A stretch of 64,000 nucleotides of DNA from 40CM-2-70-7 sp035631315 (lineage in GTDB: Bacteria; Gemmatimonadota; Gemmatimonadetes; Gemmatimonadales; GWC2-71-9), in contig DASQIZ010000045.1 of assembly GCA_035631315.1 (NCBI GenBank), forward strand, positions 62,001 through 126,000. The letters run 5' to 3'. Under the pieces are notes generated by a model that saw nothing but the letters and a program-made list of their open reading frames with translations, was not told the DNA's origin and did no database searches. A program made the position numbers and the translations under genes. This document shows positions 57,230 to 64,000 of the stretch, piece by piece; within the stretch, counting starts at the first letter, position 1; each line of letters starts with the position of its first letter.

Positions 57230-58288
57230 TCATTTCACAATGACGACACCCTTCATGAACGGATGCTGGGTGCAGTGATACGGGTACGTCCCCGGCTGGT
57301 CGAACTTGAACTCAAATGAGCCATTCTGCGCGATGTCCGCGGAAGTGCCCGAGCCGTCGTCGAACGTTACCGTGTGAATGAGTGGATCCGTATTGGTCCA
57401 GCGGACCGATTCGCCGGCGTTCACCGTGACGGTGTCCGCCCGGTAGTGAATGCCGTTCATTTTCACTTCGGCGGCCGCCGGCCCCTCGACCGATGGGATC
57501 ATCTTCATGTTGGGGGGCCGGATGTACTCGGGCTCCTTGTGGAACCAGGGGCGGAAGCGCGCGAGGTGCAGGGGAATCGTGAACTCGAACCCGTAGAGCG
57601 GCTTCCCGGTGGCGCCCGGGCCCCGGCGGGAGCTTCCCTCAATGGTGTTCACGTCCACGTTCGACACTTGCACCGAGAACGTGTGAGGCGACCCCGGGAT
57701 TACGAAGACCAGCCCGGCACTCCAGGCTGCGACGCCGCGCGGGGCGGACGTAAACGACGCAACGTCGGCGCTCAAGCCGACGTACGAGTTGAGGTGCAGC
57801 ACCGCGCCACCCGCGACCGCGATTCGTGCGGTATCCACGCCGAAGGGCTTCGTCATGCCGCGGACCGCGCCGAGCAGGGTGAAGGGTCCCCGGCTCCAGT
57901 CGACGCCGACCTCACCGTCGAAACTCTTCGCCGCGGCGTTGAAGGCGGGCGTCACCGCCAACGTGAACCCCGAGCTGCCCAGCGGATGCCGCCACCGTCC
58001 GTAGAACTCGACCTCGTTCGATATCTTGGCCGGCACGTCGGACTTCGTCGCGTATCGCATCCCCAGCCCCAGGTTTGCGGGCAGACCGAGCGCGAGGGTG
58101 AAGGTCGGGAAGTTGGTGATCGTGTTGAATCCGGCCGCATTCGCCACGTGGAATCGGTGCAGGAAATTGAATTGAATCACGGCAGGATCAGGCACCCACG
58201 TCCCGGACATGTTGGGGGACCGGTACATCAACGATTGGGCGCCAAGAGGGGCAGCCGCCATCAACACACTGAACGCCAAACGCTTCAT
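57230..58288 (-). CDS. Outer-membrane beta-barrel fused to a cupredoxin domain
   Basis: 352 residues with signal peptide MKRLAFSVLMAAAPLGA ending before QSLMYR. Residues ~20-265 are strand-rich (FPTFTLALGLPANLGLGMRYATK, FYGRWRHPLGSSGFTLAVTPAFNA, WSAGLVFVIPGSPHTFSVQVSNVDVN) like DUF5777-type barrels. From about 285 a cupredoxin domain follows: TVTVNAGESVRWTNTDPLIHTVTFDDG with the first His and YHCTQHPFMKG giving Cys, His and Met ligands. This places a copper electron-transfer site directly on an outer-membrane barrel. The stop lies next to the heptamer array. Confidence 0.78.
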   Translation of the reverse strand: MKRLAFSVLMAAAPLGAQSLMYRSPNMSGTWVPDPAVIQFNFLHRFHVANAAGFNTITNFPTFTLALGLPANLGLGMRYATKSDVPAKISNEVEFYGRWRHPLGSSGFTLAVTPAFNAAAKSFDGEVGVDWSRGPFTLLGAVRGMTKPFGVDTARIAVAGGAVLHLNSYVGLSADVASFTSAPRGVAAWSAGLVFVIPGSPHTFSVQVSNVDVNTIEGSSRRGPGATGKPLYGFEFTIPLHLARFRPWFHKEPEYIRPPNMKMIPSVEGPAAAEVKMNGIHYRADTVTVNAGESVRWTNTDPLIHTVTFDDGSGTSADIAQNGSFEFKFDQPGTYPYHCTQHPFMKGVVIVK

Positions 58289-58302
58289 CGAACGCTCCCT
58301 GG

Positions 58303-58803
58303 TTATCGCCAGTCTTTCACCCAGCGGTCATACGCCACCGGCACCACCCCGCCTTGTTGCAGGACTTCGATGCCCGATGGATCCCGGTACGCCTTCCGGT
58401 AAAACACGTGCGTCACGCCCGAGTTGATGATGAGCTTCGCGCACATCACGCAGGGCGAGGCGCTGACGAACACGACTTTGTCCCGGACACTCCCCGGCGC
58501 CTTGACCAGCGCATTCATCTCGGAGTGAATGCACCCGCAGCTCCCCGGCACCGCCGAATCGCAACGGTTCGGCAGGCCGCGGGCGTTGCCGTTGTACCCG
58601 ATGGCCAGAACGTTTTCGAGCGCCTGGTCGGTGACGACGGTCCCGACCTGAAGCCGGGCGCAGGTCGAGCGCTTCGCCAGCTCCTCCGCCATCCGCATGT
58701 AGACCTCGTACAACGGAATGCGATCGGTCGTGGCGGTGGCGCCATTCGTGAGCGCGTTCAGATAGTGGGTGTTCGCTTCGACGCCGTCCTTAGGTGTGAA
58801 CAT
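58303..58803 (-). CDS. dCMP/cytidine deaminase family protein
   Basis: 166 residues from the ATG at 58803. The zinc site is H93 with E95 (CIHSEMNAL), C118 and C121 (SASPCVMCAKLI), the dCMP deaminase type. RSTCARLQVGTVVTDQALENVLAIGYNGNARGLPNRCD precedes it. dCMP deaminase makes dUMP, the substrate of ThyX. The ATG overlaps the end of the RNase HI gene by 14 bases. Confidence 0.88.
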   Translation of the reverse strand: MFTPKDGVEANTHYLNALTNGATATTDRIPLYEVYMRMAEELAKRSTCARLQVGTVVTDQALENVLAIGYNGNARGLPNRCDSAVPGSCGCIHSEMNALVKAPGSVRDKVVFVSASPCVMCAKLIINSGVTHVFYRKAYRDPSGIEVLQQGGVVPVAYDRWVKDWR

Positions 58804-59377
58804 GGAGGTCCCGGTCGGGGTCGTAGTCGGTGTAGCGGCCACGGGCGCGCTCCTGCGCCAGCCAGGTGTCGAATCCGGAGGGCACCAGGCCGTTGGAGCG
58901 CTCCTGCTTCTGTGCGGCCCGGGTGGCGAGGTAATCGGCGTACTCGTTCTTCGCATGGCCATGATGCCCGCGGACCCAATGCCATTCGACGGCATGGCCC
59001 GCGGCGGCCTGGACCAGCTTCTGCCAGAGCGGAAGGTTTTCGATCGCCCCGGTCTTCCGCTTCCACCCGCGAGCCTGCCATCCCGAGACCCACTCGTTCA
59101 TGCCTTTGACCAGATACTCGGAGTCGGACACATACCGGATGTGCGCCCGTTGCCACTGCCGGTGGAGCCACTCGAGCGTGGCGATCGCGCCCGCCAGCGC
59201 CATCCGGTTATTGGTCGTCTCGGGCGCGCATTCGTAGAGGTCCCAGCGCGCGACGCTGTCGCCGGCCCGGGCTTCGATGAGCGCGGCATTTCCGCCGGGG
59301 TTCGGCGGCGTGGTTCCGTTTCCCAGACAGCTTTCGTCGGCGTGAGCGACGAGGAACGGCAGATCGAGATCAGGCAT
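58790..59377 (-). CDS. Ribonuclease HI-like protein with altered Glu
   Basis: 195 residues. RNase H fold landmarks align with E. coli RnhA: D14 (HADESCLGN), TTNNRMALAG, D85 (VSDSEYLVKGMNEWVSGWQARGWKRKTGAIENLPLWQ), H in RGHHGH, D148 (NEYADYLA). The catalytic Glu after NNRM is replaced by Ala (A60), leaving three of four carboxylates. A 40-residue C-terminal tail is extra. Either activity is altered, or another residue (E50 or E53) substitutes. Its ATG overlaps the Usp stop. Confidence 0.8.
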   Translation of the reverse strand: MPDLDLPFLVAHADESCLGNGTTPPNPGGNAALIEARAGDSVARWDLYECAPETTNNRMALAGAIATLEWLHRQWQRAHIRYVSDSEYLVKGMNEWVSGWQARGWKRKTGAIENLPLWQKLVQAAAGHAVEWHWVRGHHGHAKNEYADYLATRAAQKQERSNGLVPSGFDTWLAQERARGRYTDYDPDRDLHVHT

Positions 59378-60111
59378 CAGGGCTGGACGATGACCGGAAG
59401 GTCAGTGTGCCGCAGAATCTCCTCCGCGTGAGAAACGACCTGGCTGGGCCGGTCGGTACTGCGCGTCACATGCGCGCCCGCGAACAGGCAGTCGGCCCCC
59501 GTACGCTGCATGACCGCCGCGACGACTTCGCCGGGCTTCCCGATTTCGACGTGCGTCACGAACCGGACTCCCTGTAGTGAAAGGAGGGCCTCGGCGGCGC
59601 CGACCACCGTGAGGCCCTCCCGCTTGGTCTTGGCGGCATGAATCAGATGGACGGTCCCGTCGTCAACGGAAACGAAACGCGCGGCCAGATCGAGCGCCCG
59701 CCGGCTGGTGTCACCGCCGTCGTACGCGACGGCACAGGCATTCATCGGCGAGGGCGCGCTTCCGCACACCACAACACACCGCTCGGCGATCCGGACCAAC
59801 GACGCTACGGTGGGGCCCAGAGCCCCTTCGCCGGTACCACTCCCCCGACGCCCGACCAGGACGGCATCGACGCCCTTGGCGAGATCAGCCAGCTCGACGT
59901 CCGCGTCGCCCGTGCGGGCTTCCGTCTCGACCTTCAGCCCGGTGGCACTGACGCGCTCCGCGGCGCGGGGCAGGAGCCCCGGGTCGATATCGGCTCCCAC
60001 GGTCGCCACGACGAGCGTCGACCCGAATCGATGGCCGAGTTGAACTGCCTGCGCGAGCGCCTGATCGGCGCGAGGACTGCCGTCGAGCCCGACCAGCAGT
60101 CGGGTGAACAT
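59377..60111 (-). CDS. Universal stress protein, tandem UspA domains
   Basis: 244 residues, two Usp domains in tandem. First: FTRLLVGLDGSPRADQALAQAVQL and VLVGRRGSGTGEGALGPTVASLVRIAERCVVVCG. Second: MNACAVAYDGGDTSRRALDLAARFV and CLFAGAHVTRSTDRPSQVVSHAEEILRHTDLPVIVQP. The G-2x-G-9x-(S/T) nucleotide motif is present in the first and degenerate in the second. TGATG overlap with the genes on both sides places it in the SelD-RNase HI operon. Confidence 0.88.
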   Translation of the reverse strand: MFTRLLVGLDGSPRADQALAQAVQLGHRFGSTLVVATVGADIDPGLLPRAAERVSATGLKVETEARTGDADVELADLAKGVDAVLVGRRGSGTGEGALGPTVASLVRIAERCVVVCGSAPSPMNACAVAYDGGDTSRRALDLAARFVSVDDGTVHLIHAAKTKREGLTVVGAAEALLSLQGVRFVTHVEIGKPGEVVAAVMQRTGADCLFAGAHVTRSTDRPSQVVSHAEEILRHTDLPVIVQP

Positions 60112-60347
60112 CAGGGAAGAACCGCGAAGGATTCGAGCTCGCGGAGCCGGAACGAGAGGACTTCCCCCGTCATGGGCAAACGGCCCCTGAGCGCTTCGTC
60201 GCGAGTACCGGTCTCGAGTTCCTGGGCCACCACCACATATTCGGTACCCCGCCGCCGGAGCGCTACTCGCCGGTGTTCCCGAACCGCCCGCTCCAGGGCA
60301 TCGAGCGAGTCGGGCGTCAGACCCTTGTACTCCGGGATGGCCGTCAC
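60111..60347 (-). CDS. Small basic protein, unknown function
   Basis: 78 residues starting at GTG 60347, which overlaps the SelD stop (GTGA). LTPDSLDALERAVREHRRVALRRRGTEYVVVAQELETGTRDEALRGRLPMTGEVLSFRLRELESF is alpha-beta with no motif I recognise. Tight coupling to selD and the Usp gene is the best evidence that it is real. Confidence 0.6.
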   Translation of the reverse strand: MTAIPEYKGLTPDSLDALERAVREHRRVALRRRGTEYVVVAQELETGTRDEALRGRLPMTGEVLSFRLRELESFAVLP

Positions 60348-61393
60348 CGCACCGAAATGGAGCCCGGTTCGCCCGCCCGCACCCGGCCGATCACCGCCGC
60401 GGCGAGCGTGCCCTCGCGCTTGAGCGCGGCCAGGATCTGGTCCCGGCTGCCCTCGGGGGCCGCGATGAGCAACCCGCCGGAGGTCTGGGCGTCCGCGAGA
60501 ATGATGCGGTCCACTTCGGCCATCGAGTCGTCGAAGGTCACTGCCTGGGCCACGCTCGCGAGGTTTCTCTTGGTCCCCGAGGGAATCGCGCCCTTCAGGG
60601 CCATCTCGCGAACGCGCGGGAGGAGCGGCACGGTACCGGCATCGAGATCGGCCGCGGCACCGCTCGCGCGCAGAACGCTGTTCAAGTGTCCCAGCAGTCC
60701 GAAGCCGGTCACGTCAGTGGCGGCATGGATCGGCGCGGCGCGGAGTGCCCGGCCGGCTCCGGCGTTCAACGTCGTCATGGACCGCACGGCGGGCGCGAGC
60801 TCGGGTGCGGGGAGCAGGTCGCGCTTCAAGGCCGTGGTGAGCACGCCCGTGCCGATCGGCTTGGTGAGGATGAGGACGTCGCCAGGCCTGGCGCCGGCGT
60901 TCGTCACGATCCGGTCGGGGTGAACCTCGCCGATCGCGACCATGCCGTACTTGGGTTCGGGATCATCGACCGAGTGGCCGCCGAGGACGAACGCGCCGGC
61001 TTCGTGCGCGATCTCGGAGCCGCCGCGAAGAATGTCGCCGAGGAGCTCGAACGGAAGCTTCTCGCGCGGCCAGCCGACGAGGTTGAGCACCAGGAGGGGC
61101 GTACCTCCCATGGCGTACACGTCGGAGAGTGCGTTGGCGGCGGCGATGCGGCCGAAGTCATACGGATCGTCGACCACCGGCGTGAAGAAGTCCACGGTGG
61201 CGACGATCGCCCGGTCGTCGGTGAGCTTGAAGACGGCGGCGTCGTCGCGGTTCGAGGCATCGACGAGCACGCGAGCGTCGGTCGCGACGGGGATGTGCCT
61301 GAGGACCTGCGCCAGGTCGTTGGGTCCGAGCTTGCAGGCACACCCCGCGCCGTGGGAATAGCTGGTGAGGCGGACGGGTGCTGTGGCAGTCAT
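60344..61393 (-). CDS. selD: Selenide, water dikinase SelD (Cys form)
   Basis: 349 residues from the ATG at 61393. The N-terminal active site is GAGCACKLGP with Cys (C18) where some SelD proteins have selenocysteine. ATP/phosphate binding: DDAAVFKLTDDRAIVATVDFFTPVVDDPYDFGRIAAANALSDVYAMGG and LGGHSVDDPEPKYGM; C-terminal domain has DVTGFGLLGH and DAQTSGGLLIA. Makes selenophosphate for selenocysteine or selenouridine. No selA, selB or selU is in the window. TATCTT 9 bases before the ATG may be a -10 for a leaderless message. Confidence 0.94.
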   Translation of the reverse strand: MTATAPVRLTSYSHGAGCACKLGPNDLAQVLRHIPVATDARVLVDASNRDDAAVFKLTDDRAIVATVDFFTPVVDDPYDFGRIAAANALSDVYAMGGTPLLVLNLVGWPREKLPFELLGDILRGGSEIAHEAGAFVLGGHSVDDPEPKYGMVAIGEVHPDRIVTNAGARPGDVLILTKPIGTGVLTTALKRDLLPAPELAPAVRSMTTLNAGAGRALRAAPIHAATDVTGFGLLGHLNSVLRASGAAADLDAGTVPLLPRVREMALKGAIPSGTKRNLASVAQAVTFDDSMAEVDRIILADAQTSGGLLIAAPEGSRDQILAALKREGTLAAAVIGRVRAGEPGSISVR

Positions 61394-61455
61394 AGTTCGC
61401 GAAAGATACTCCCGCCCTCGCGCCGAGTGTTCCGGGCGACGAATCCCGGACCTCT

Positions 61456-61830
61456 CTATCCCAATCTCCACACGAGAAGTGCCCCGCCGCCGACGTAGCG
61501 CAGGACGTCGGTCAGGAATAGCAGCACCAGGGTGCCCCGGGACCGCGTAGCGGAAGGAACCATCGGCGTGACACCTGCGATGGCCACGAGCGCGCCAACG
61601 AGCGCCACCGGCAGCCACCAGGTGCCTGTCCCGAGCGTGTCGAACCAGAGAGAGGAGAGGAGGGTGAGGACCAGACCCTCAGCGAGAGCCCGCCCCGCCG
61701 CCTCGAACAGGGACGCGCCAAGGGACGGGGCGTTCTCCGGTGCGTTGGTCAGGCGACGGGCGATTCCTGTTACGCACGTGAACCATACCGCGACGGGCAG
61801 CCAGGCGAGGAGGAACCGCCCGAAGGTCAT
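61456..61830 (-). CDS. Small integral membrane protein, unknown
   Basis: 124 residues, about three or four hydrophobic segments (FLLAWLPVAVWFTCVTGIA, LAEGLVLTLLSSLWF, WWLPVALVGALVAIAGVTP, GTLVLLFLTDVLRYVGGGALLVW). ATGA overlap with the amidohydrolase gene upstream. I do not recognise the family. Confidence 0.6.
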   Translation of the reverse strand: MTFGRFLLAWLPVAVWFTCVTGIARRLTNAPENAPSLGASLFEAAGRALAEGLVLTLLSSLWFDTLGTGTWWLPVALVGALVAIAGVTPMVPSATRSRGTLVLLFLTDVLRYVGGGALLVWRLG

Positions 61831-63536
61831 GTCCCGCGGTGGGGCCGGTACCCGGGTCCGCGGAGCCCGCGTCCCGGGCGAGCCGCGGTCACTTGACCGT
61901 GATTCAGCACCATCTGCCCATTTACGAAGACGTACGTGATGCCGACCGACGGCTGGTGCGGTGCCTCGAAGGTCGCGCGGTCCGCGATCGAGTCCGGATC
62001 GAACACGGTGACGTCGGCGAACATGCCGGGGCGCAGGAGTCCCCGCTCGACGAGGCCCACCCGCTGCGCGGGGAGGGACGTCATCTTGCGCACGGCGCTC
62101 TCGAGCGTGAGGAGATGCTGCTCGCGCACGTAGTGGCCGAGGATCTTCGCGAAGGTCCCGTAGGTGCGGGGATGCACGCCGTCATGTCCAAAGGGTCCGT
62201 CCGGCGCCACGCCGCCAAAGTCCGTGTCGAAGCTGGTCCACCAGGCGGCGAGCGCCGTGTCCACGTCGCTCTCGTTCATGACGAAGTAGATCGCGCCGGT
62301 CCGCGCGCGTTCCAGGGTCACGAGGTCGAAGAGCGTCTCGATGGGGTCCTTGTGCTCCATCGCCGCGATCTCGGAGAGTCGCTTCCCGTTGAACCGTGAA
62401 AGCGAATCGGCGAACGGCAGGACGATCACACCGGCGGGGCCGCCGGCAGCGCGCATGAAGCGATCGGCGATATTCGGCGGCGCGAGCAGCTCGGCGCGAA
62501 TCCGGGCGCGGGTCGCCGGATCCTTCAGCCGCAGCAGCATCGAATCGGTACCCCCCGAGTGGGCCCACGCCGGGATCGACGCATCGAGGGAGGTCGCGGC
62601 GGCGATGTAGGGGTAGAGGTTTGCCGTGACATCGAGCCCCGCTCTCCGCGCGGAGTCGATCTTGGCGATCACCTTCGGCATCCGTCCCCAGCTGAGCCGG
62701 CCCGAGACCTTGAGGTGCCAGATCTCGAGCGGAATGCCGGTTTCCTTCCCGATCCGGAACGTCTCGTTGAGCGCGGAATCTTCCTGGCCGCCTTCATTCC
62801 TCATGTGGGTGGCATAGATGCCGCCATACTTGTGCGCTTCGCGGGCCAGCGCGATCAGCTCGGCGGTCGACGCGTAGAAGGCGGGCGCGTATTCGAGGGC
62901 CGTCGATACGCCGAGGGCGCCCTGCTGCATCGCGGTATCGACCAGCGCGGCCATATGCGCGAGCTCGGGCGCGGTCGCCTGCCGGTCGCCGGTGCCGATC
63001 ACGACGGTCCGGAGCTGCGTGGCGCCGACGAACGTCGCGATGTTGATGGTGGAGCCGGACTTCTCGAGGTGACGGAAGTACCCGTCCAGGTCCCGCCAGT
63101 CTTCGGAGAAGTGGTACTTCTTCATCAGATCGGAGTCCTGCGCCACCAGAGAGTCGGTCAGCGGGAAGATCGAGCCGCCCTCGCCCGTCACCTCCGTCGT
63201 GACACCCTGGGTGATTTTCGACAAGACCCGGTTGTCGATCAGGACGTTCTGTTCCGACTGGCCGAGCATGTCGATGAACCCGGGCGCGACGATCTTGCCC
63301 GAGACATCGAGCGTGTCCTTCGCGGCCGCGCCTTCGAGCCTCCCGACCGCCTCGATCCGGTCACCCTGGATCAGCAGATCGCCCTGGTACCGGGGATTCC
63401 CCGCGCCGTCAACGATCCAGCCACCCCGCAGCAGAACGTCGCCGGTCCCTCCCGCGTGCACGCCCGCGGCCGGACGGTCACACGCCACGGCGACGAGCGC
63501 GGCCGTGGCGATCCACCTCAGTGCTCGTGTGCCCAC
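61827..63536 (-). CDS. N-acyl-D-amino-acid deacylase-type amidohydrolase, lipoprotein
   Basis: About 569 residues from GTG 63536, giving VGTRALRWIATAALVAVAC with a lipobox-like C19. D-aminoacylase family: LLRGGWIVDGAGNPRYQGDLLIQGDRIEAVG, KITQGVTTEVTGEGGS, YATHMRNEGGQEDSALNE, IWHLKVSGRLSWGRMPKVI, and C-terminal VRKMTSLPAQRVGLVERGLLRPGMFADVTVFD. The usual His-x-His metal motif after FID is missing: FIDMLGQSEQN. A one-metal site using the later His residues may still work. Overlaps the upstream amidohydrolase gene by 19 bases. Confidence 0.85.
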   Translation of the reverse strand: MGTRALRWIATAALVAVACDRPAAGVHAGGTGDVLLRGGWIVDGAGNPRYQGDLLIQGDRIEAVGRLEGAAAKDTLDVSGKIVAPGFIDMLGQSEQNVLIDNRVLSKITQGVTTEVTGEGGSIFPLTDSLVAQDSDLMKKYHFSEDWRDLDGYFRHLEKSGSTINIATFVGATQLRTVVIGTGDRQATAPELAHMAALVDTAMQQGALGVSTALEYAPAFYASTAELIALAREAHKYGGIYATHMRNEGGQEDSALNETFRIGKETGIPLEIWHLKVSGRLSWGRMPKVIAKIDSARRAGLDVTANLYPYIAAATSLDASIPAWAHSGGTDSMLLRLKDPATRARIRAELLAPPNIADRFMRAAGGPAGVIVLPFADSLSRFNGKRLSEIAAMEHKDPIETLFDLVTLERARTGAIYFVMNESDVDTALAAWWTSFDTDFGGVAPDGPFGHDGVHPRTYGTFAKILGHYVREQHLLTLESAVRKMTSLPAQRVGLVERGLLRPGMFADVTVFDPDSIADRATFEAPHQPSVGITYVFVNGQMVLNHGQVTAARPGRGLRGPGYRPHRGT

Positions 63537-64000
63537 TGCATCCTCAGTGAATCCGGGTGATAAATGTTGCCGCGCAGCATGACCCACGCGATGTCCTGCG
63601 TGGATTCGATGTGCTGTGATGGATCGGAATTCAGGACGATGAGATCCGCGAGATGGTTCGCCGACACCACGCCCAGCGAATCGGCCTGCAGCAGCTCGGC
63701 CCCGTAGCGCGTGGCCGCGGTGATGGCCTCGAGCGGGGTCAGACCGGCCGCCACGAGCATGGCCATCTCACGGTGGAGAGACCCGCCGGGGGCGAGTCCG
63801 GGGGACGGCGCGTCGCTCCCTGCCGCCACGAGACCTCCCGCGAGACGGAAGTCGCGGACGAACTGGTTCTGCCGGGTGCGGGCGCTCGTGAACGCGCTGA
63901 CGTCGCGCGCGGACCAGCCGGTCTGCTTCAGAAACGAGGCGAGATCGCGCACACTCGCGCGGCTCGCGGGTACGTCGGCCCAACCGGACCCCGACAGCAA
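63518..64000 (-). CDS. Amidohydrolase family protein, C-terminal part (cut by window edge)
   Basis: 160 residues are visible and the frame is open to the window edge. C-terminal amidohydrolase features: LAGGLVAAGSDAPSPGLAPGGSLHREMAMLVAAGLTPLEAITAATRYGAELLQADSLGVVSANHLADLIVLNSDP. The Asp in AAGSDAP is the metal-ligand Asp of imidazolonepropionase-like amidohydrolases. Likely secreted like its downstream partner, but the N-terminus is out of view. An internal Met at 63998-64000 is not the real start. Confidence 0.85.
   Translation of the reverse strand: MLSGSGWADVPASRASVRDLASFLKQTGWSARDVSAFTSARTRQNQFVRDFRLAGGLVAAGSDAPSPGLAPGGSLHREMAMLVAAGLTPLEAITAATRYGAELLQADSLGVVSANHLADLIVLNSDPSQHIESTQDIAWVMLRGNIYHPDSLRMQWAHEH

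Overview
The window is GC-rich, gene-dense bacterial chromosome. No single gene fixes the taxon, but several traits together suggest Gemmatimonadota or a close relative: the futalosine menaquinone enzyme MqnD, a DUF1501/DUF1800 pair, EF-G-like FusA2, many secreted proteins with an Ala-Gln cleavage site, a tiny lipoprotein with an ADSTGP motif, and many 4-nt ATGA/GTGA gene overlaps. This is inference; there is no rRNA. The only tRNA is tRNA-Cys(GCA). I see no prophage, CRISPR array or transposase.

Layout. 1-2068: LemA (cut by the window edge) and a leftward regulator operon (AraC-like, receiver, MerR-like). 2185-7418: small lipoprotein, TPR protein, lone pseudopilin, a possible structured RNA, an HD-GYP response regulator, mqnD and small proteins. 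7419-7980: a repeat-bounded element carrying a four-helix-bundle (S23/IVS family) gene. 7841-10626: lipoprotein, POTRA-barrel protein, MarR regulator and an RND pump remnant. 10636-17159: tightly coupled surface-glycan operon (three GT-C enzymes, a methyltransferase, a GT2). 18218-21095: minor-pilin operon. 21223-23509: ECF sigma and anti-sigma genes flanked by two paralogous secreted proteins. 23588-30427: tRNA-Cys, cupredoxin, aconitase, GNAT and a histidine kinase. 30440-30651: a second copy of the repeat element, without its gene. 30652-37550: DUF1501/DUF1800, secreted hydrolase, DinB, serine hydrolase, ArsC-like protein and EamA. 37749-42139: FusA2, DUF805-SRPBCC and DUF1304-cupin proteins. 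42198-45801: operon of two ATP-grasp ligases, a GNAT and a lysine 2,3-aminomutase-type radical SAM enzyme. 46008-64000: mostly leftward metabolic and housekeeping genes (ThyX, FAD oxidase, CoA metabolism, slipin, isopropylmalate-dehydrogenase-like enzyme, dCMP deaminase, RNase HI, Usp, SelD, amidohydrolases).

Two things stand out. First, tandem arrays of short words recur at gene ends. The 15-nt type forms inverted arms around an IVS-like gene at 7.4-8.0 kb, and the same arm with the same order of variant units recurs without the gene at 30.4-30.65 kb. Heptamer arrays sit within a few bases of stop codons at 42.1, 45.9, 46.8 and 57.2 kb. Second, the operon at 42.2-45.8 kb pairs a beta-amino-acid-forming enzyme with two peptide-bond-type ligases and an acetyltransferase, and looks like a small pathway for a beta-lysine-containing peptide or conjugate.
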